DNA from: Agarophyton chilense
Taxonomy: Eukaryota; Rhodophyta; Florideophyceae; Gracilariales; Gracilariaceae
Assembly (NCBI GenBank): GCA_030374765.1
Contig: JARGXX010000019.1
Location: forward strand, 1-64,000
Length of the DNA: 64,000 bases
Reading direction: 5' to 3'
A program made the translations under genes and the position numbers. This document shows positions 1 through 9,800 of this stretch, in pieces. Below the pieces are notes generated by a model. That model saw nothing but the letters and a program-made list of their open reading frames with translations, searched no databases and was not told where the DNA came from. How positions within the stretch are numbered: the stretch's first letter is position 1; each line of letters starts with the position of its first letter.

Positions 1-160
1 ATAACTCGACCGTCGACGTGTACCCTCACCGCTTCACGACGTTCGGTCTGCCACTTTGGACCCCGATTCGAATGGCCATGGTCGGCCCTATTCCAGGCCA
101 ACCCCTCAACCCGGTCGTGGAGATAGCCAAAAAAGAAAGCCGAGTTGGTGGACATCATTA

Positions 161-1264
161 ATGAACGAGTCACAGCAGCAACCTCCGCCTGATCCGGGAG
201 CGCCACTACCGTCGTCATCGGAACGCGCCAACGCCGCTGGTCCCTCACCTCCTCCCCAACCCCCAAATCTTCCCTACAACGTCAACGAAACTCGCGTCCT
301 CCCGCGCCGCACTCCTTTCACCCAAACTACTACTCTCAACGCTCTACAAGAGGCGGAGGACGAAATGGAAAAGCATATTCGCCTCTACGGTGTCGATTTC
401 AAAGAATTCGTACAGGTGGATATTATCAAACGAACTACCGCCTCATCTCCAGTCGGAGCAGTGCAACTGGTCCTCACCGACCCGCCTTACAACATTCGGT
501 CCTTAGCTGGCCGCCACAACAGCAACCACGACGCCATTTCCCAAGACGATATGAAGCGCACGGCGCAGGTTATTGGCGAGCTGTTGTGCCCTGGCGGCCA
601 CTTTATTCTCTTTTGCTCCATTCGCCAGTTCAGGCCGTGGTTGTCGTGCTTCAAGAGCATTTCCGAGTCCCATACTGCGCTGTTCAAGGTGGACCCTGTG
701 CCGTTGGTTTTCGTCCGCGCCGCTTCCCATCCTACTGGGAGCCACCGCGGGCTGCGAACGTCGCCGTTGCCCATCACCGAGTATGCCATTCACGGCATCA
801 AAACGGGGCTCACTCACGATGAAAACCTGGCTCTCGTAAACCTCGTTAACTACAACTACGTTCCTTCTCGCTACCCGGCTTACAAGAACGTGATTGATAA
901 CGTGCCGGGACTAGCCGCTGGCGAGACCCTGCGTTGGAATCGCCTGCATTCTGTCACCAACAATCACAACGCCGTCACTGAAAAAGTACGCCCGGAGCAG
1001 AAGAGTCGTGCTCTACTCAAGGAACTCATAAGCCGCTATTCTCAGCCTGGCGACATGGTGGTGGATTTATTTGCCGGAACGGGTTCCACCGCTTTGGCGT
1101 GCATGGAGCTCCCAGGTCACAGACGCTTTTTGGGGTGCGAGAAAGACGCAGTGTGTTACGCTCACGCAAAACACAATGCTGTCGTTCACTTCATCAAAAC
1201 CGTTTTACAGAACAGCACCGACATTGAAGTGCCGCACCATCTCATCGCAAGTTCAGTCGCCTAG
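161..1264 (+). CDS. beta-class amino DNA methyltransferase (N-4/N-6 methylase family), probably N6-adenine type
   Basis: Transfers a methyl group from SAM to an exocyclic amino group of DNA. Residues 107-110 read DPPY (motif IV, catalytic) and residues about 303-310 read DLFAGTGST (motif I, SAM binding). Motif IV lying before motif I is the permuted order of the beta class (CcrM/HinfI-like bacterial enzymes); DPPY rather than SPPY favours adenine-N6. The first ~100 residues are rich in Pro, Ser and Gln and have no domain I recognise. The frame is open from base 5 (TAA at 2-4) but has no ATG before 161, so 161 is used; an upstream spliced exon cannot be excluded. The frame stops at 1262-1264, inside another open frame that encodes a SET domain, so the two may be one gene. 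Beta-class enzymes are rare in eukaryotes and normally bacterial or phage-derived, so horizontal capture is likely (inference). Confidence 0.85.
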   Translation: MNESQQQPPPDPGAPLPSSSERANAAGPSPPPQPPNLPYNVNETRVLPRRTPFTQTTTLNALQEAEDEMEKHIRLYGVDFKEFVQVDIIKRTTASSPVGAVQLVLTDPPYNIRSLAGRHNSNHDAISQDDMKRTAQVIGELLCPGGHFILFCSIRQFRPWLSCFKSISESHTALFKVDPVPLVFVRAASHPTGSHRGLRTSPLPITEYAIHGIKTGLTHDENLALVNLVNYNYVPSRYPAYKNVIDNVPGLAAGETLRWNRLHSVTNNHNAVTEKVRPEQKSRALLKELISRYSQPGDMVVDLFAGTGSTALACMELPGHRRFLGCEKDAVCYAHAKHNAVVHFIKTVLQNSTDIEVPHHLIASSVA

Positions 1265-2094
1265 TTCGCTCACTACCGAACACGGACCTGCGATCGAAAT
1301 ACCTTTGGACCGCGCCTCCCGGTCTGCCACAGTACCAAATTTTTCCTGCGCCGCTCGCTTCCTTTCTCTGCAACTTGTGGAAAGACCGTGAGTTTGCAGC
1401 CGTTTGCCGCACTAAACCGGTGCATGAATGGCCGCGAGAGAAACAGGGCCTTCTCACTCAGATTGATCCGGCTACGTTACTTGCCATAGAAGGGTATGCC
1501 CATGGAGTGTATACCAAAAAGTCCGACATCCGACACCCCTTGGCGGGAGACGGGGTCTTTGCCGCACGCCAGTTTAATGAAGGCGACACCGTGTGCTACT
1601 TTTATGGAACTCTCGTCTACCACGACCTCTCCAAACGCTCCGCCGCACAGTCTTCGTATGCCAACGGTTTGCTCGCCGTCACCGTGGAGCGCTTCAACTC
1701 CACTTCCATGGAAATCCGAGTGACAGGTCCGGACTTTGTCAGACTGCCCACCCCGGGAGACCGTGGAACCCACTCCATGTGGATCACGCCTGCCCCGTTC
1801 TGTGTTGGCGGAATCATCAATGATGCCCAATACCGCCCAGAGGACCTCGACATTCAGGCCTTACGGGACAAGGTACTCCCCAACCCTCGCACACCAAATG
1901 TAGTAGCGCGCCTTTCGTCTACTTTGAAAAACTCAAAGTCAGGAATCCAAGACTACCACCTTATCACAATAGTAGCCACCCGAACCATCGAGCGAGAAGA
2001 AGAAGTGCTAATAGACTATGGAAACGACTACGCTCATTGGCCCAGGGTTCCAAAACCACAAACACACACCTTTCATGTGGATCTTGTAGATTAG
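1228..2094 (+). CDS. SET domain (protein-lysine methyltransferase) frame, probably the 3' part of a methyltransferase-SET gene
   Basis: Encodes a SET domain, which methylates lysines, usually on histones. Visible motifs are GDGVFAAR (the GxG SAM-binding strand), YFYG, a divergent GGIINDAQ in the place of the usual NHS motif, and EEEVLIDYGNDY near the C-terminus, the conserved active-site tyrosine region. The frame opens after a TGA at 1225-1227 and has no ATG before the middle of the SET domain (near 1710), so it does not look independently started. It overlaps the last 37 bases of the DNA methyltransferase frame, one base out of phase, and the stretch encoded between 1264 and 1375 (Trp/Pro-rich, ending NLWKDREF) looks protein-like. 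A single-base slip, a sequencing error or an unseen splice would join the two. No post-SET cysteines are visible. The substrate cannot be predicted. Confidence 0.75.
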   Translation, partial: SAAPSHRKFSRLVRSLPNTDLRSKYLWTAPPGLPQYQIFPAPLASFLCNLWKDREFAAVCRTKPVHEWPREKQGLLTQIDPATLLAIEGYAHGVYTKKSDIRHPLAGDGVFAARQFNEGDTVCYFYGTLVYHDLSKRSAAQSSYANGLLAVTVERFNSTSMEIRVTGPDFVRLPTPGDRGTHSMWITPAPFCVGGIINDAQYRPEDLDIQALRDKVLPNPRTPNVVARLSSTLKNSKSGIQDYHLITIVATRTIEREEEVLIDYGNDYAHWPRVPKPQTHTFHVDLVD

Positions 2095-3063
2095 TTGTTT
2101 CTTTTCTTTCTCAGTAGAACACAACTAAAAACTAAACCTTCTCTCCTAAGAACAACCACGCGCAAACTCTCTTCCTTCATTCGTTTTAAAAACAGAAAAC
2201 CTATAACCTTCTTCTTCGGCCCCCACTGCCACGCCCCGCAACATCTCACTTCTTTTGCCAAACACCATCATAACGTTACACAGTGCGCATACTGTAACAC
2301 ATAGCACCCCTCCTACCCACGTCACATGTAGCACCATTTTTCCAAAATCAACGGTCAAACATGTCGCATATGCATATATGAGCTCAACCGCGGTGCAGCA
2401 CCGCTTGTGCTCAAACTAATACGTGTGTACGATACGCCACCACCGCCACTAGTTAGCCGTTCTGAAAACGTCATGCTTCACAACAAGTTGCCACATTGCC
2501 GCACAACATCCGCTGGCGCACCCGATCGCGCGCCAGCTCGTTCTAAACCTCCGTCCATTTACACACAAGTCCGAACCCACCCTGAAAACTTCTGCCCTCC
2601 CCCAACCCGACTCCACCACCGCGCAGCCCCATCTCCTCTCTGTGCTGCCCTTTTTCCCCTTCCCGCTCCCCCCCTGCACGGAAACCACGCCCCTTACACA
2701 AAATCACTCTCCTCAATGGGGCGGAGGCCAATGAGCTTTATTGTGACACACTCCTCCCCACAACCCCACAGTCATACACCGGGAATGAATGACCTGCAAT
2801 ACCAAATAGTATCGTGAAAGTTCCCTTGTACAGTATGCCATTTGCTCAAGCCAGCCACACGCGCCCTCCCCCAAAACACCAAACCGCCTTTCTCCAATTA
2901 CCCTCGCCCCACCTATTTACTACTTATACTGCTATATCGGCAGTGAACCCGTCCATTTCGCTGATGCTCCCAAACTCGATTGTGTTTGTTTGTGTGTGTC
3001 TTTCTTTGCGTCTTCAAAAACAATCCTCCCAAGCGTCTTCTTCTCTCTCTTACACGTTCAGTT
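2095..3063. other. gene-free spacer upstream of recombinase-helicase copy 1
   Basis: No convincing coding sequence. The spacer is pyrimidine-rich on the + strand, especially the 120 bases before the ATG at 3064, and should hold the promoter of the downstream gene. A 10-bp perfect palindrome ATATGCATAT lies at 2368-2377. Short open frames here are low-complexity and not supported. Confidence 0.5.
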
Positions 3064-6000
3064 ATGTCGCAAAACAGCTTATCCTCCGCCGGCGAACATG
3101 GCTTGCCCGTGTTCATCCCCTCTTCGGTGCACAGCCCACCGAGGGCTGCGGTGAACATCTCACCGCCCACTCCCCCTAATCCCCTGCTCCCCCCACCGCC
3201 TCCGCCCGTGGCGCGTGACGCCCATGCTCAACCCCATTCCGACTTACCCGTTACCGACGCAAATGCAGCCGACGATTCTTCCTCTTTTATCATGGCACTC
3301 GGTACCATTGTGAATATGGGTATTCATTCTATTGGGTTCTTTCCGTTGTGCTTCAACTGCCAGTGTGGGCTGCCGTCTGCCCGCGCAATCCAACATCACT
3401 TGCGCAAACAGCACTCCATCCCTTTGGAAATTGCAAGTCCCATGTCAATGGCAATCCTGCACGAGGTGCACACCTTGCGCAACAACTCTAACGTTGCCCC
3501 CGTGTGGCAAAAGTATCGCCCCCAACACAACGCTCAATTTGTGTCCGGGCCCTCTACGTTCCTCACGCCCCTGGCACACATTGCCATTCACAATGGCTAT
3601 CAGTGCCCGCTCTGCAAATTCTGCTACCTCGACCCCGTTCGTTTGCAAGCGCATCTGATCGAATGCCACAATATGTCGCCTGCGGTTGCCCAGCCACACC
3701 TTGACCGTACCGTCTCGTCGGGCCGTATTGCCTTGCAGACAGTGTACGGCGGCGTTCGTCGCCGTTTATTCCCCGTTACCAATGCTCAACCCATAGGCTG
3801 CTTGTCCAAAACTTTCCAGGTTCCGCAGGCGCCTGCGGCACGGCCTGAGACCCCCCCGGCGCAGCCTGTTTGTCTCCAACCACCCCATCGTCCAGTGGCA
3901 ACGACTGCCAAAGGCATCGAGCCCCCGCTTCAACACATTAACCACTTTTTACAAAAGTTCAACACCGGCGCTCCTTGTTCGCAATCAGACCCTTTGCTTC
4001 GTCACCACTCGGAGAAGAATTCTTTCATCACCTTTTCCAAGTTTGACATCGTTCTTCACTCGCTTCATGTTCATCTGGATGTGGCGGCTCAACTATCCAG
4101 AACTGGCACAACGCCCACATCCGCTGAAAGCACCATCACCCACCACATCTTCGACTACCTCTCTCAGGTGAACATTTTGGTTAGTAAGACCTCCCTGGCT
4201 TTCTTGGACCGCCTCAACAAGCGCACCGACACAGCTTTTAAAACTGTCTCCACTGAAACCCTCAAGCGTTACGCTTCACACATTTCCCGTTTGCTTGTGT
4301 TTACTCACAGGACAAGGGCAAACCTCCCTCATCTCGTACCCGACTCAGACCTCATGTACTGCTACACTACTTCCGTGTTGGATGCCATTCGCATGTCTTC
4401 CTCTGGTGAGCTCCCCGCTCCCTTTCCTCCAACCCAACATGGCCCAGCGGTCCATAGCGCGCTCAAGCCCTTCTTGCTTCAATCTTTAGCGCCATACCAC
4501 TCTTTGGATCTCCTCTCCGTTCGCAACTTCATTGCTTGCGCAAGCGTGATAAGCACCGACCCCAACCCGCCTATCGCTGCCCCCTTGCCGTCTGACCGCA
4601 CGCCTGAGCCTTACGACACGGTCATTTCTCACGACCCCAACAATACCTCCTTTCGTTTTGCAGCCGCCTCAGATGTGACGCACCTCCTCGCCGCTCTTCA
4701 ATATGGCATCTGTGCCTGCGCCATACACGAACTGCACGTGCTCTCCAAATCTTCTCCCCTGTTGCAACCTGCCACCCCTGCTTCCGAACGCCCAGTTCAC
4801 GTTCAAGAACGCATGCGTACCATCGACGCGGCAATCGACGCTGATTCCAACAACGCCCTTTCGTTTGTCAGAAAGACACTCACGCTTGCAATGTCCATAT
4901 CCTCTCGCGAGGAAATGTTCGTTTCTTTCCACAATTGTGATGTTCACCCGTCCTGCGGCATAGTGCGTGACACTCACCTCGCCCTCTCAGAAGTCGGCTC
5001 TTTGGTTTTAACTCTACACAAAGAAATACAACATACTCTTCACAACGACCTGCTTCTTGGCCACGCTCTGCCAACCGGTTTCACAAACGCGCTACACTCA
5101 CTTCAGGACGACTCCTTCAACAAAAGCCCAGGCTTTTCTTTCCTTACCAACCTCAACAACCGCCCATTTATCGAACAAAACATGGCTTTCGTTTTCACTT
5201 GTCTCACGTCTTCCATGCCCCACAACTCCAACACCGACCACACTCCGTTTCTTCCGCAACGCAAGCAAAACGGTACCTTTCCCCGCACACAACTGCCCAC
5301 AACCGACATTTTGGGCACCGATATGTTCACGCATGCGTTGTCGAGGTGGCTCTCATGTGCACAGAAAATCCAAGAACGCCTGTTGGTTGCGCTACACCTT
5401 TCGTCGGGCTCTCCTGCGCGCGGCACAGAGATTGAGACATACCGTATCCACAACGACCAACACTTTCAACGTTGTCTCATGCTCATCGACAAATCGCCTG
5501 TCCTCATTTGCCGGTACATGAAAACGCGAAACAGCAAAGGGGCCGCCACTCCGATTGCTCGCTTTCCCGATGCCCAAACATCCCGTCTTCTGCTCATGTA
5601 CTTGACTCTGATACGTCCGTTTGAAGCATATATCGTCCGCTGCCTACACGGAGAAAACTGTTTCCAGATGCATTGGAAAATGCTGTTCGCCAACTGCGGA
5701 ATTCCGTATGCCGCAAACACCATCCGCTCGATAATCAGCTCTCACTTGAGCAAACGCGGTTTCCCGATATCCTTCAACGACTATAGAAACTTCACCGTGG
5801 GAATGACCAACACAGTTTCCAATGTCACCGCATCTTCTGTAGCCGATCACATCTTGGAAGAGCTATTGACCATTGCCCATGGCCAGGCGGGCCACTCTGC
5901 GCACACCGCCGCTTTTCTTTACGCTCGTACACCACATGACATATCCGGTTTGCAGCACTCTCAACTTTCCAAATATCACGAGTGGTCCAGCAAATGGCAC

Positions 6001-8607
6001 CAGTATCTCGGTCTTCTTCTTAATGCTCCCCTCACCCAACAACAACAACAACAACAACACCACAGAAAACGTCCGGTTACTGACACAGTTCTACCTACAC
6101 CTGAACCAAAGCGCTCCATCCATACATCGCAGCCAACCCCGTCCCCTCCCACTGACCGCTCTGCGATCCCCCATTCTCAAATCAACCTAAACCTGGCCGC
6201 CTCTCATCCTTTCAATCCACATCCGCCTGCTTTTATGGCAGCCGCCATACCGCGCGGTGGAGCTTCTCTCTTACAACAACCGCTTGTGACCTACGAACAT
6301 ATTACATCAGAAATGCTCCGAGCACTAAGACAGGCACTTTCCAACGACTCCGCTTTATTCAAGTCCCACCAACAATTTGTGAACACAGCGGCCGTGTACA
6401 ACAGGCTTTCCAACATGCTACTACTCCAGCCGACTGGATCTGGAAAAACACTATCTCTTCTGCTCCCCGTCTTCATGGAAAAGGGCAAATACTCCACCGT
6501 TCTCATCACCCCTCTCACAGCCTTGCGCAGTGAATACGAACTGCGCGCTCAGCTCTTCGGCCTTCGTGCTTCTCGTACACCCACCCCTCCCGGATCGCAC
6601 TCCTTTGCCGACATTTACATCTTTTCCGCTGAAAGACTTTCTCTTCCTTCTTTTACAGAGTTCACCACGCGACTGATCGCCGCCGACCGCCTCGCCCGCA
6701 TTGCCATCGATGAATGTCACTTATTTCTTTTATGGCAACACTTTCGCCCGTGCTTGGCCAACCTCCACAACTGCTTCGGCCATATTCCCACAAAGATCCC
6801 TCGCGTGCTTTTAAGCGCGACAGTGCCGCCGCGCGACCGCCCCCTTCTTCTGTCGCAGCTGCACATCCCGAACGCGCATGTGTACGCTTCTTCGACTGCA
6901 AGAAACAACATTTCTTTTGTCGTGTATCAGCTAAGCTCAGCCCCCAGCACTTCGCGTGCCACACGCTTTCGCGCCGCTCATGGCCACTTTCAGGATGTGT
7001 TTGGATACCTGCTTCAGCTGGGCGTCTCAATCATGCAAGAGCATGTGGCTCGATTGCTTCACTCGTCGGCTGACACAACCCTAGCTCGCGTTCTTATATT
7101 CTCGTTAACACGCCCGGCTGCCGAAGCTGTCCATGAAGCTCTCGCCGCTTCGCGTTCTTCTTTTGGTGCCCTTAAACAATCCACTACTGTCACGGTTCTC
7201 CTGTACCATTCTGGTCTCTCCGATGTTCGTAAACGCCGGGCTCACACCCTTTGGAACTCTCCGCCTTCTTCCAGCGCACCCACAACCAACCACATTCTCT
7301 TCATGGTTTGCACCTCTTCTTTTGGTACGGGCATCGACGTTCCCAACGTTCGCCTGGTTTTCAACTTTGGTGGAGTAGCGAGTCTTTGCGATCTCGCGCA
7401 ACAGGCCGGCAGGGCCGGCCGCGATGGAAACCCATCCACTTGCGTCACCATTTATTTCCAGCCCTACTTCAAACTCGTTACGGAAACTCTTTCTTCGTCC
7501 TCATCCAACACAAATGCGTTTGAGGAGCCCAATCGCATATACAACCAAGCACTTTCCACGGAGCGTTGGTTGGAAGCGCAGCATTGGGTCGAATGCAAAT
7601 CTGTTTGTCGAAGGAATGCCCTCTATTTCCACATGGACGGAAAAGAACCAGGCATCTGTCTCTTCTCTCCTTCGGTTCTTAATTGCGATATTTGCAATAG
7701 CATCGCAGCTGTCTCCCCCTCTCCCACCCCGGAACGAAGCTCCGTTTCCGCTACCCCTTCTGCCTCTCAGCACGCCCAATCCATTTCACCGTCACCCAGC
7801 GCTTCCCCACAAACGCCCACGCCGCCAAAAAACCGTGCCAATCAATCAAACAGAACATCCTTAAACAACCAAAACACGAACACCAACGGCGGCCCAACAC
7901 AAAGCCCCAAACCCCACGCCAGTCGTCCACCACGACCCCCCACCTCCACTCCATCGCCCTTGCTGACAACCACGCATCCATCCGCAGCGACCCAATCGCC
8001 CACTGTCGCTCATTCTCAATCTCAGTCGCACTCTGCCACCTTCTTTTACACCTTGGAACGAAAAACACCGCAACAAATCGTGTCACACTTCGAGGAGCTC
8101 TCCCGCCGACTTGCCCCTCTCTGTGTGCCATGCTTGCTGCACGAAAAAACGCAAGTGCACTTGACGGACACTCATGCATGCCCCCATTCCCGTCAACGAT
8201 GCTTCAGATGCTTTTCGCCGCACCATATATCGCGCAACTGCAGGTTCGATAAATCACCTCAAGGAACCTGCTACCGTTGCCATCTCGGATTCTGCAAGGG
8301 ACTCAAAACTCATTCTCAACCGCACACTTTTGGAACAAGACACTGCATCTTCATTTCGCTCTATCAACTGGCATGGGTCTTGTGGCGAACATGCTCCAAA
8401 ACTCGCTCCGAAATTGCACTCCACCTCTTTGACGGCCGCATGCAATCCAAGTTCAACTCCATTTCCCAATCCTCCCAAGATTCCTCACCCCTCCACCTTG
8501 AAATAGACGCCATGTTTCATGATTGGTTAACACACAACAACCACTTTGCCGTACCCAACATTCTACGCCTTGCAGCTTGGTGGAAGTCAACCACAACACT
8601 CATTTAA
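3064..8607 (+). CDS. C2H2 / tyrosine recombinase / RecQ helicase fusion protein, copy 1 (intact, 1,847 aa)
   Basis: The only uninterrupted member of a three-copy family here. Order: two C2H2-like fingers (C96/C99 and C181/C184 starts); a tyrosine recombinase domain with arginine in GSPARGTE (R786), second arginine in FNDYR (R908), AGHSAHT (H944) and nucleophile Y953 in LYAR; a Gln run near 992; a RecQ-type helicase with Walker A TGSGKT (K1128), DECH at 1216-1219 and motif VI QQAGRAGRDG at 1446-1455; a RecQ zinc region CRRN...CDIC near 1511-1550; a Ser/Pro/Asn-rich linker; and a C-terminal Cys/His cluster ending in a conserved LAWVLWR segment. The parts suggest DNA cutting and rejoining coupled to 3'-5' unwinding, as in a transposon that moves by site-specific recombination (inference). 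The start is ATG 3064; the upstream frame opens with TTG. Codons are strikingly C-rich compared with copies 2 and 3. I know of RecQ genes at fungal telomeres but not this exact fusion. Confidence 0.85.
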   Translation: MSQNSLSSAGEHGLPVFIPSSVHSPPRAAVNISPPTPPNPLLPPPPPPVARDAHAQPHSDLPVTDANAADDSSSFIMALGTIVNMGIHSIGFFPLCFNCQCGLPSARAIQHHLRKQHSIPLEIASPMSMAILHEVHTLRNNSNVAPVWQKYRPQHNAQFVSGPSTFLTPLAHIAIHNGYQCPLCKFCYLDPVRLQAHLIECHNMSPAVAQPHLDRTVSSGRIALQTVYGGVRRRLFPVTNAQPIGCLSKTFQVPQAPAARPETPPAQPVCLQPPHRPVATTAKGIEPPLQHINHFLQKFNTGAPCSQSDPLLRHHSEKNSFITFSKFDIVLHSLHVHLDVAAQLSRTGTTPTSAESTITHHIFDYLSQVNILVSKTSLAFLDRLNKRTDTAFKTVSTETLKRYASHISRLLVFTHRTRANLPHLVPDSDLMYCYTTSVLDAIRMSSSGELPAPFPPTQHGPAVHSALKPFLLQSLAPYHSLDLLSVRNFIACASVISTDPNPPIAAPLPSDRTPEPYDTVISHDPNNTSFRFAAASDVTHLLAALQYGICACAIHELHVLSKSSPLLQPATPASERPVHVQERMRTIDAAIDADSNNALSFVRKTLTLAMSISSREEMFVSFHNCDVHPSCGIVRDTHLALSEVGSLVLTLHKEIQHTLHNDLLLGHALPTGFTNALHSLQDDSFNKSPGFSFLTNLNNRPFIEQNMAFVFTCLTSSMPHNSNTDHTPFLPQRKQNGTFPRTQLPTTDILGTDMFTHALSRWLSCAQKIQERLLVALHLSSGSPARGTEIETYRIHNDQHFQRCLMLIDKSPVLICRYMKTRNSKGAATPIARFPDAQTSRLLLMYLTLIRPFEAYIVRCLHGENCFQMHWKMLFANCGIPYAANTIRSIISSHLSKRGFPISFNDYRNFTVGMTNTVSNVTASSVADHILEELLTIAHGQAGHSAHTAAFLYARTPHDISGLQHSQLSKYHEWSSKWHQYLGLLLNAPLTQQQQQQQHHRKRPVTDTVLPTPEPKRSIHTSQPTPSPPTDRSAIPHSQINLNLAASHPFNPHPPAFMAAAIPRGGASLLQQPLVTYEHITSEMLRALRQALSNDSALFKSHQQFVNTAAVYNRLSNMLLLQPTGSGKTLSLLLPVFMEKGKYSTVLITPLTALRSEYELRAQLFGLRASRTPTPPGSHSFADIYIFSAERLSLPSFTEFTTRLIAADRLARIAIDECHLFLLWQHFRPCLANLHNCFGHIPTKIPRVLLSATVPPRDRPLLLSQLHIPNAHVYASSTARNNISFVVYQLSSAPSTSRATRFRAAHGHFQDVFGYLLQLGVSIMQEHVARLLHSSADTTLARVLIFSLTRPAAEAVHEALAASRSSFGALKQSTTVTVLLYHSGLSDVRKRRAHTLWNSPPSSSAPTTNHILFMVCTSSFGTGIDVPNVRLVFNFGGVASLCDLAQQAGRAGRDGNPSTCVTIYFQPYFKLVTETLSSSSSNTNAFEEPNRIYNQALSTERWLEAQHWVECKSVCRRNALYFHMDGKEPGICLFSPSVLNCDICNSIAAVSPSPTPERSSVSATPSASQHAQSISPSPSASPQTPTPPKNRANQSNRTSLNNQNTNTNGGPTQSPKPHASRPPRPPTSTPSPLLTTTHPSAATQSPTVAHSQSQSHSATFFYTLERKTPQQIVSHFEELSRRLAPLCVPCLLHEKTQVHLTDTHACPHSRQRCFRCFSPHHISRNCRFDKSPQGTCYRCHLGFCKGLKTHSQPHTFGTRHCIFISLYQLAWVLWRTCSKTRSEIALHLFDGRMQSKFNSISQSSQDSSPLHLEIDAMFHDWLTHNNHFAVPNILRLAAWWKSTTTLI

Positions 8608-8634
8608 GCACGATTTTAGATTCCAACCCGGTAC

Positions 8635-8640
8635 AATAAA
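8635..8640 (+). terminator. AATAAA polyadenylation signal for copy 1
   Basis: AATAAA lies 28 bases after the stop codon of the gene ending at 8607. Assigned by sequence and position only. Confidence 0.4.
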
Positions 8641-9016
8641 CACCCATTCTTCTTTCTCCATTTTGCTTTCAACTCTCTTCCTTGCCACAGAAAACCACAT
8701 TTCCTCCTCTTTATACTTAAGTATAACGCCAAACACCCCATATTCGACCGTTACATTACACCCAACCCAGCAACAAGCGTTATTCAAACGACTCTATCTC
8801 CAGCTCAACCTCAGCCCCTAAATACCCCAACTCCGCCTCAAAAATACAGTGTAACGAAACAACCTACACTCTATATCAGTCCTACACATAAAGCCCAGTA
8901 CACTTATCGAATGCAGGTCGCTCAACACAGAACTTTATCCAACCACCGCAGATATCCAGTACACCCTCAAACAATCTGTTCACCACGCATTCGTACTATA
9001 CTGGAACTTGACGTCT

Positions 9017-9540
9017 CGACTCTAGACCCCTAAAACCCCTAAAATCCAATAAACGCAAAGCTTCCCCTAAAACCCCTAAAGCCCTCCAGCCCCTAAACAA
9101 TGTTTTCCTCTCCGTAAATAAAAAATCCCATAAAGGTAAAGTTTCCCCTAAACCCCCTGAACCCCTGAACCCCTGAACCTCTAAAACCCCTAAAACCCCT
9201 ACACAATGGTTTCCTCTCCGTAAATTCAAAATCCCATAAAGACTCCTAAAACCCCTAAAATCCAATAAACGCAAAGCTTCCCCTAAAACCCCTAAAGCCC
9301 TCCAGCCCCTAAACAATGTTTTCCTCTCCGTAAATAAAAATCCCATAAAGGTAAAGTTTCCCCTAAACCCCCTGAACCCCTGAACCCCTGAACCTCTAAA
9401 ACCCCTAAAACCCCTACACAATGTTTTCCTCTCCGTAAATTCAAAATCCCATAAAGGTAAAGCTTCCCCTAAATCCCCTAAACTCCTAAACCCCTGAAAC
9501 CTGTAAAAGCCCGTACACAATGGTTTCCTGTACGAAAACG
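9017..9540. repeat. telomere-like minisatellite (CCCCTAAAA / CCCCTGAA), 216-bp higher-order unit
   Basis: Runs of CCCCTAAAA, CCCCTAAA and CCCCTGAAC (TTTTAGGGG-like on the - strand) sit inside a larger period: AAAATCCAAT recurs at 9041 and 9257, giving 216 bp. Each unit is made of two halves of about 108 bp that end in a shared TTTCCTCTCCGTAAAT...ATCCCATAAAG tail. About five half-units are present; the last is diverged. Because 108 is a multiple of three, a 204-codon frame stays open on the - strand, but it encodes only the repeat. The G-rich strand resembles eukaryotic telomere repeats but is not uniform, so this is interstitial or subtelomeric-type DNA rather than an active end. Confidence 0.85.
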
Positions 9541-9800
9541 TAAACTCCCGTAGGCCCTGACCAATAGCTACTTTGTGGCGATGGCACTGTTGGACAAACC
9601 TTAACGTCATAAGACCCTACCTGGCATCGTTAAGCATACGTCATCCCTACCTCACTAAACGCACTGCACGCGTCTTCTTTAGCTGAGAGTGTGGCGCCAG
9701 CACTCGCCTGACCTACTACTCACCACACTCAACCTACATTGAACTTGACAATACCAACGAATATCGGCCCCCAGTGTTGCCGGATATGAAAACCATCCTA

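Noticed and set aside
3064..8607. A plain RecQ DNA-repair helicase
   Set aside because: Host RecQ proteins lack the N-terminal fingers and the recombinase domain, and three tandem diverged copies fit a mobile family better.
8996..9610. 204-codon frame on the - strand
   Set aside because: Its sequence is only the translated minisatellite; the frame stays open because the repeat length is a multiple of three.
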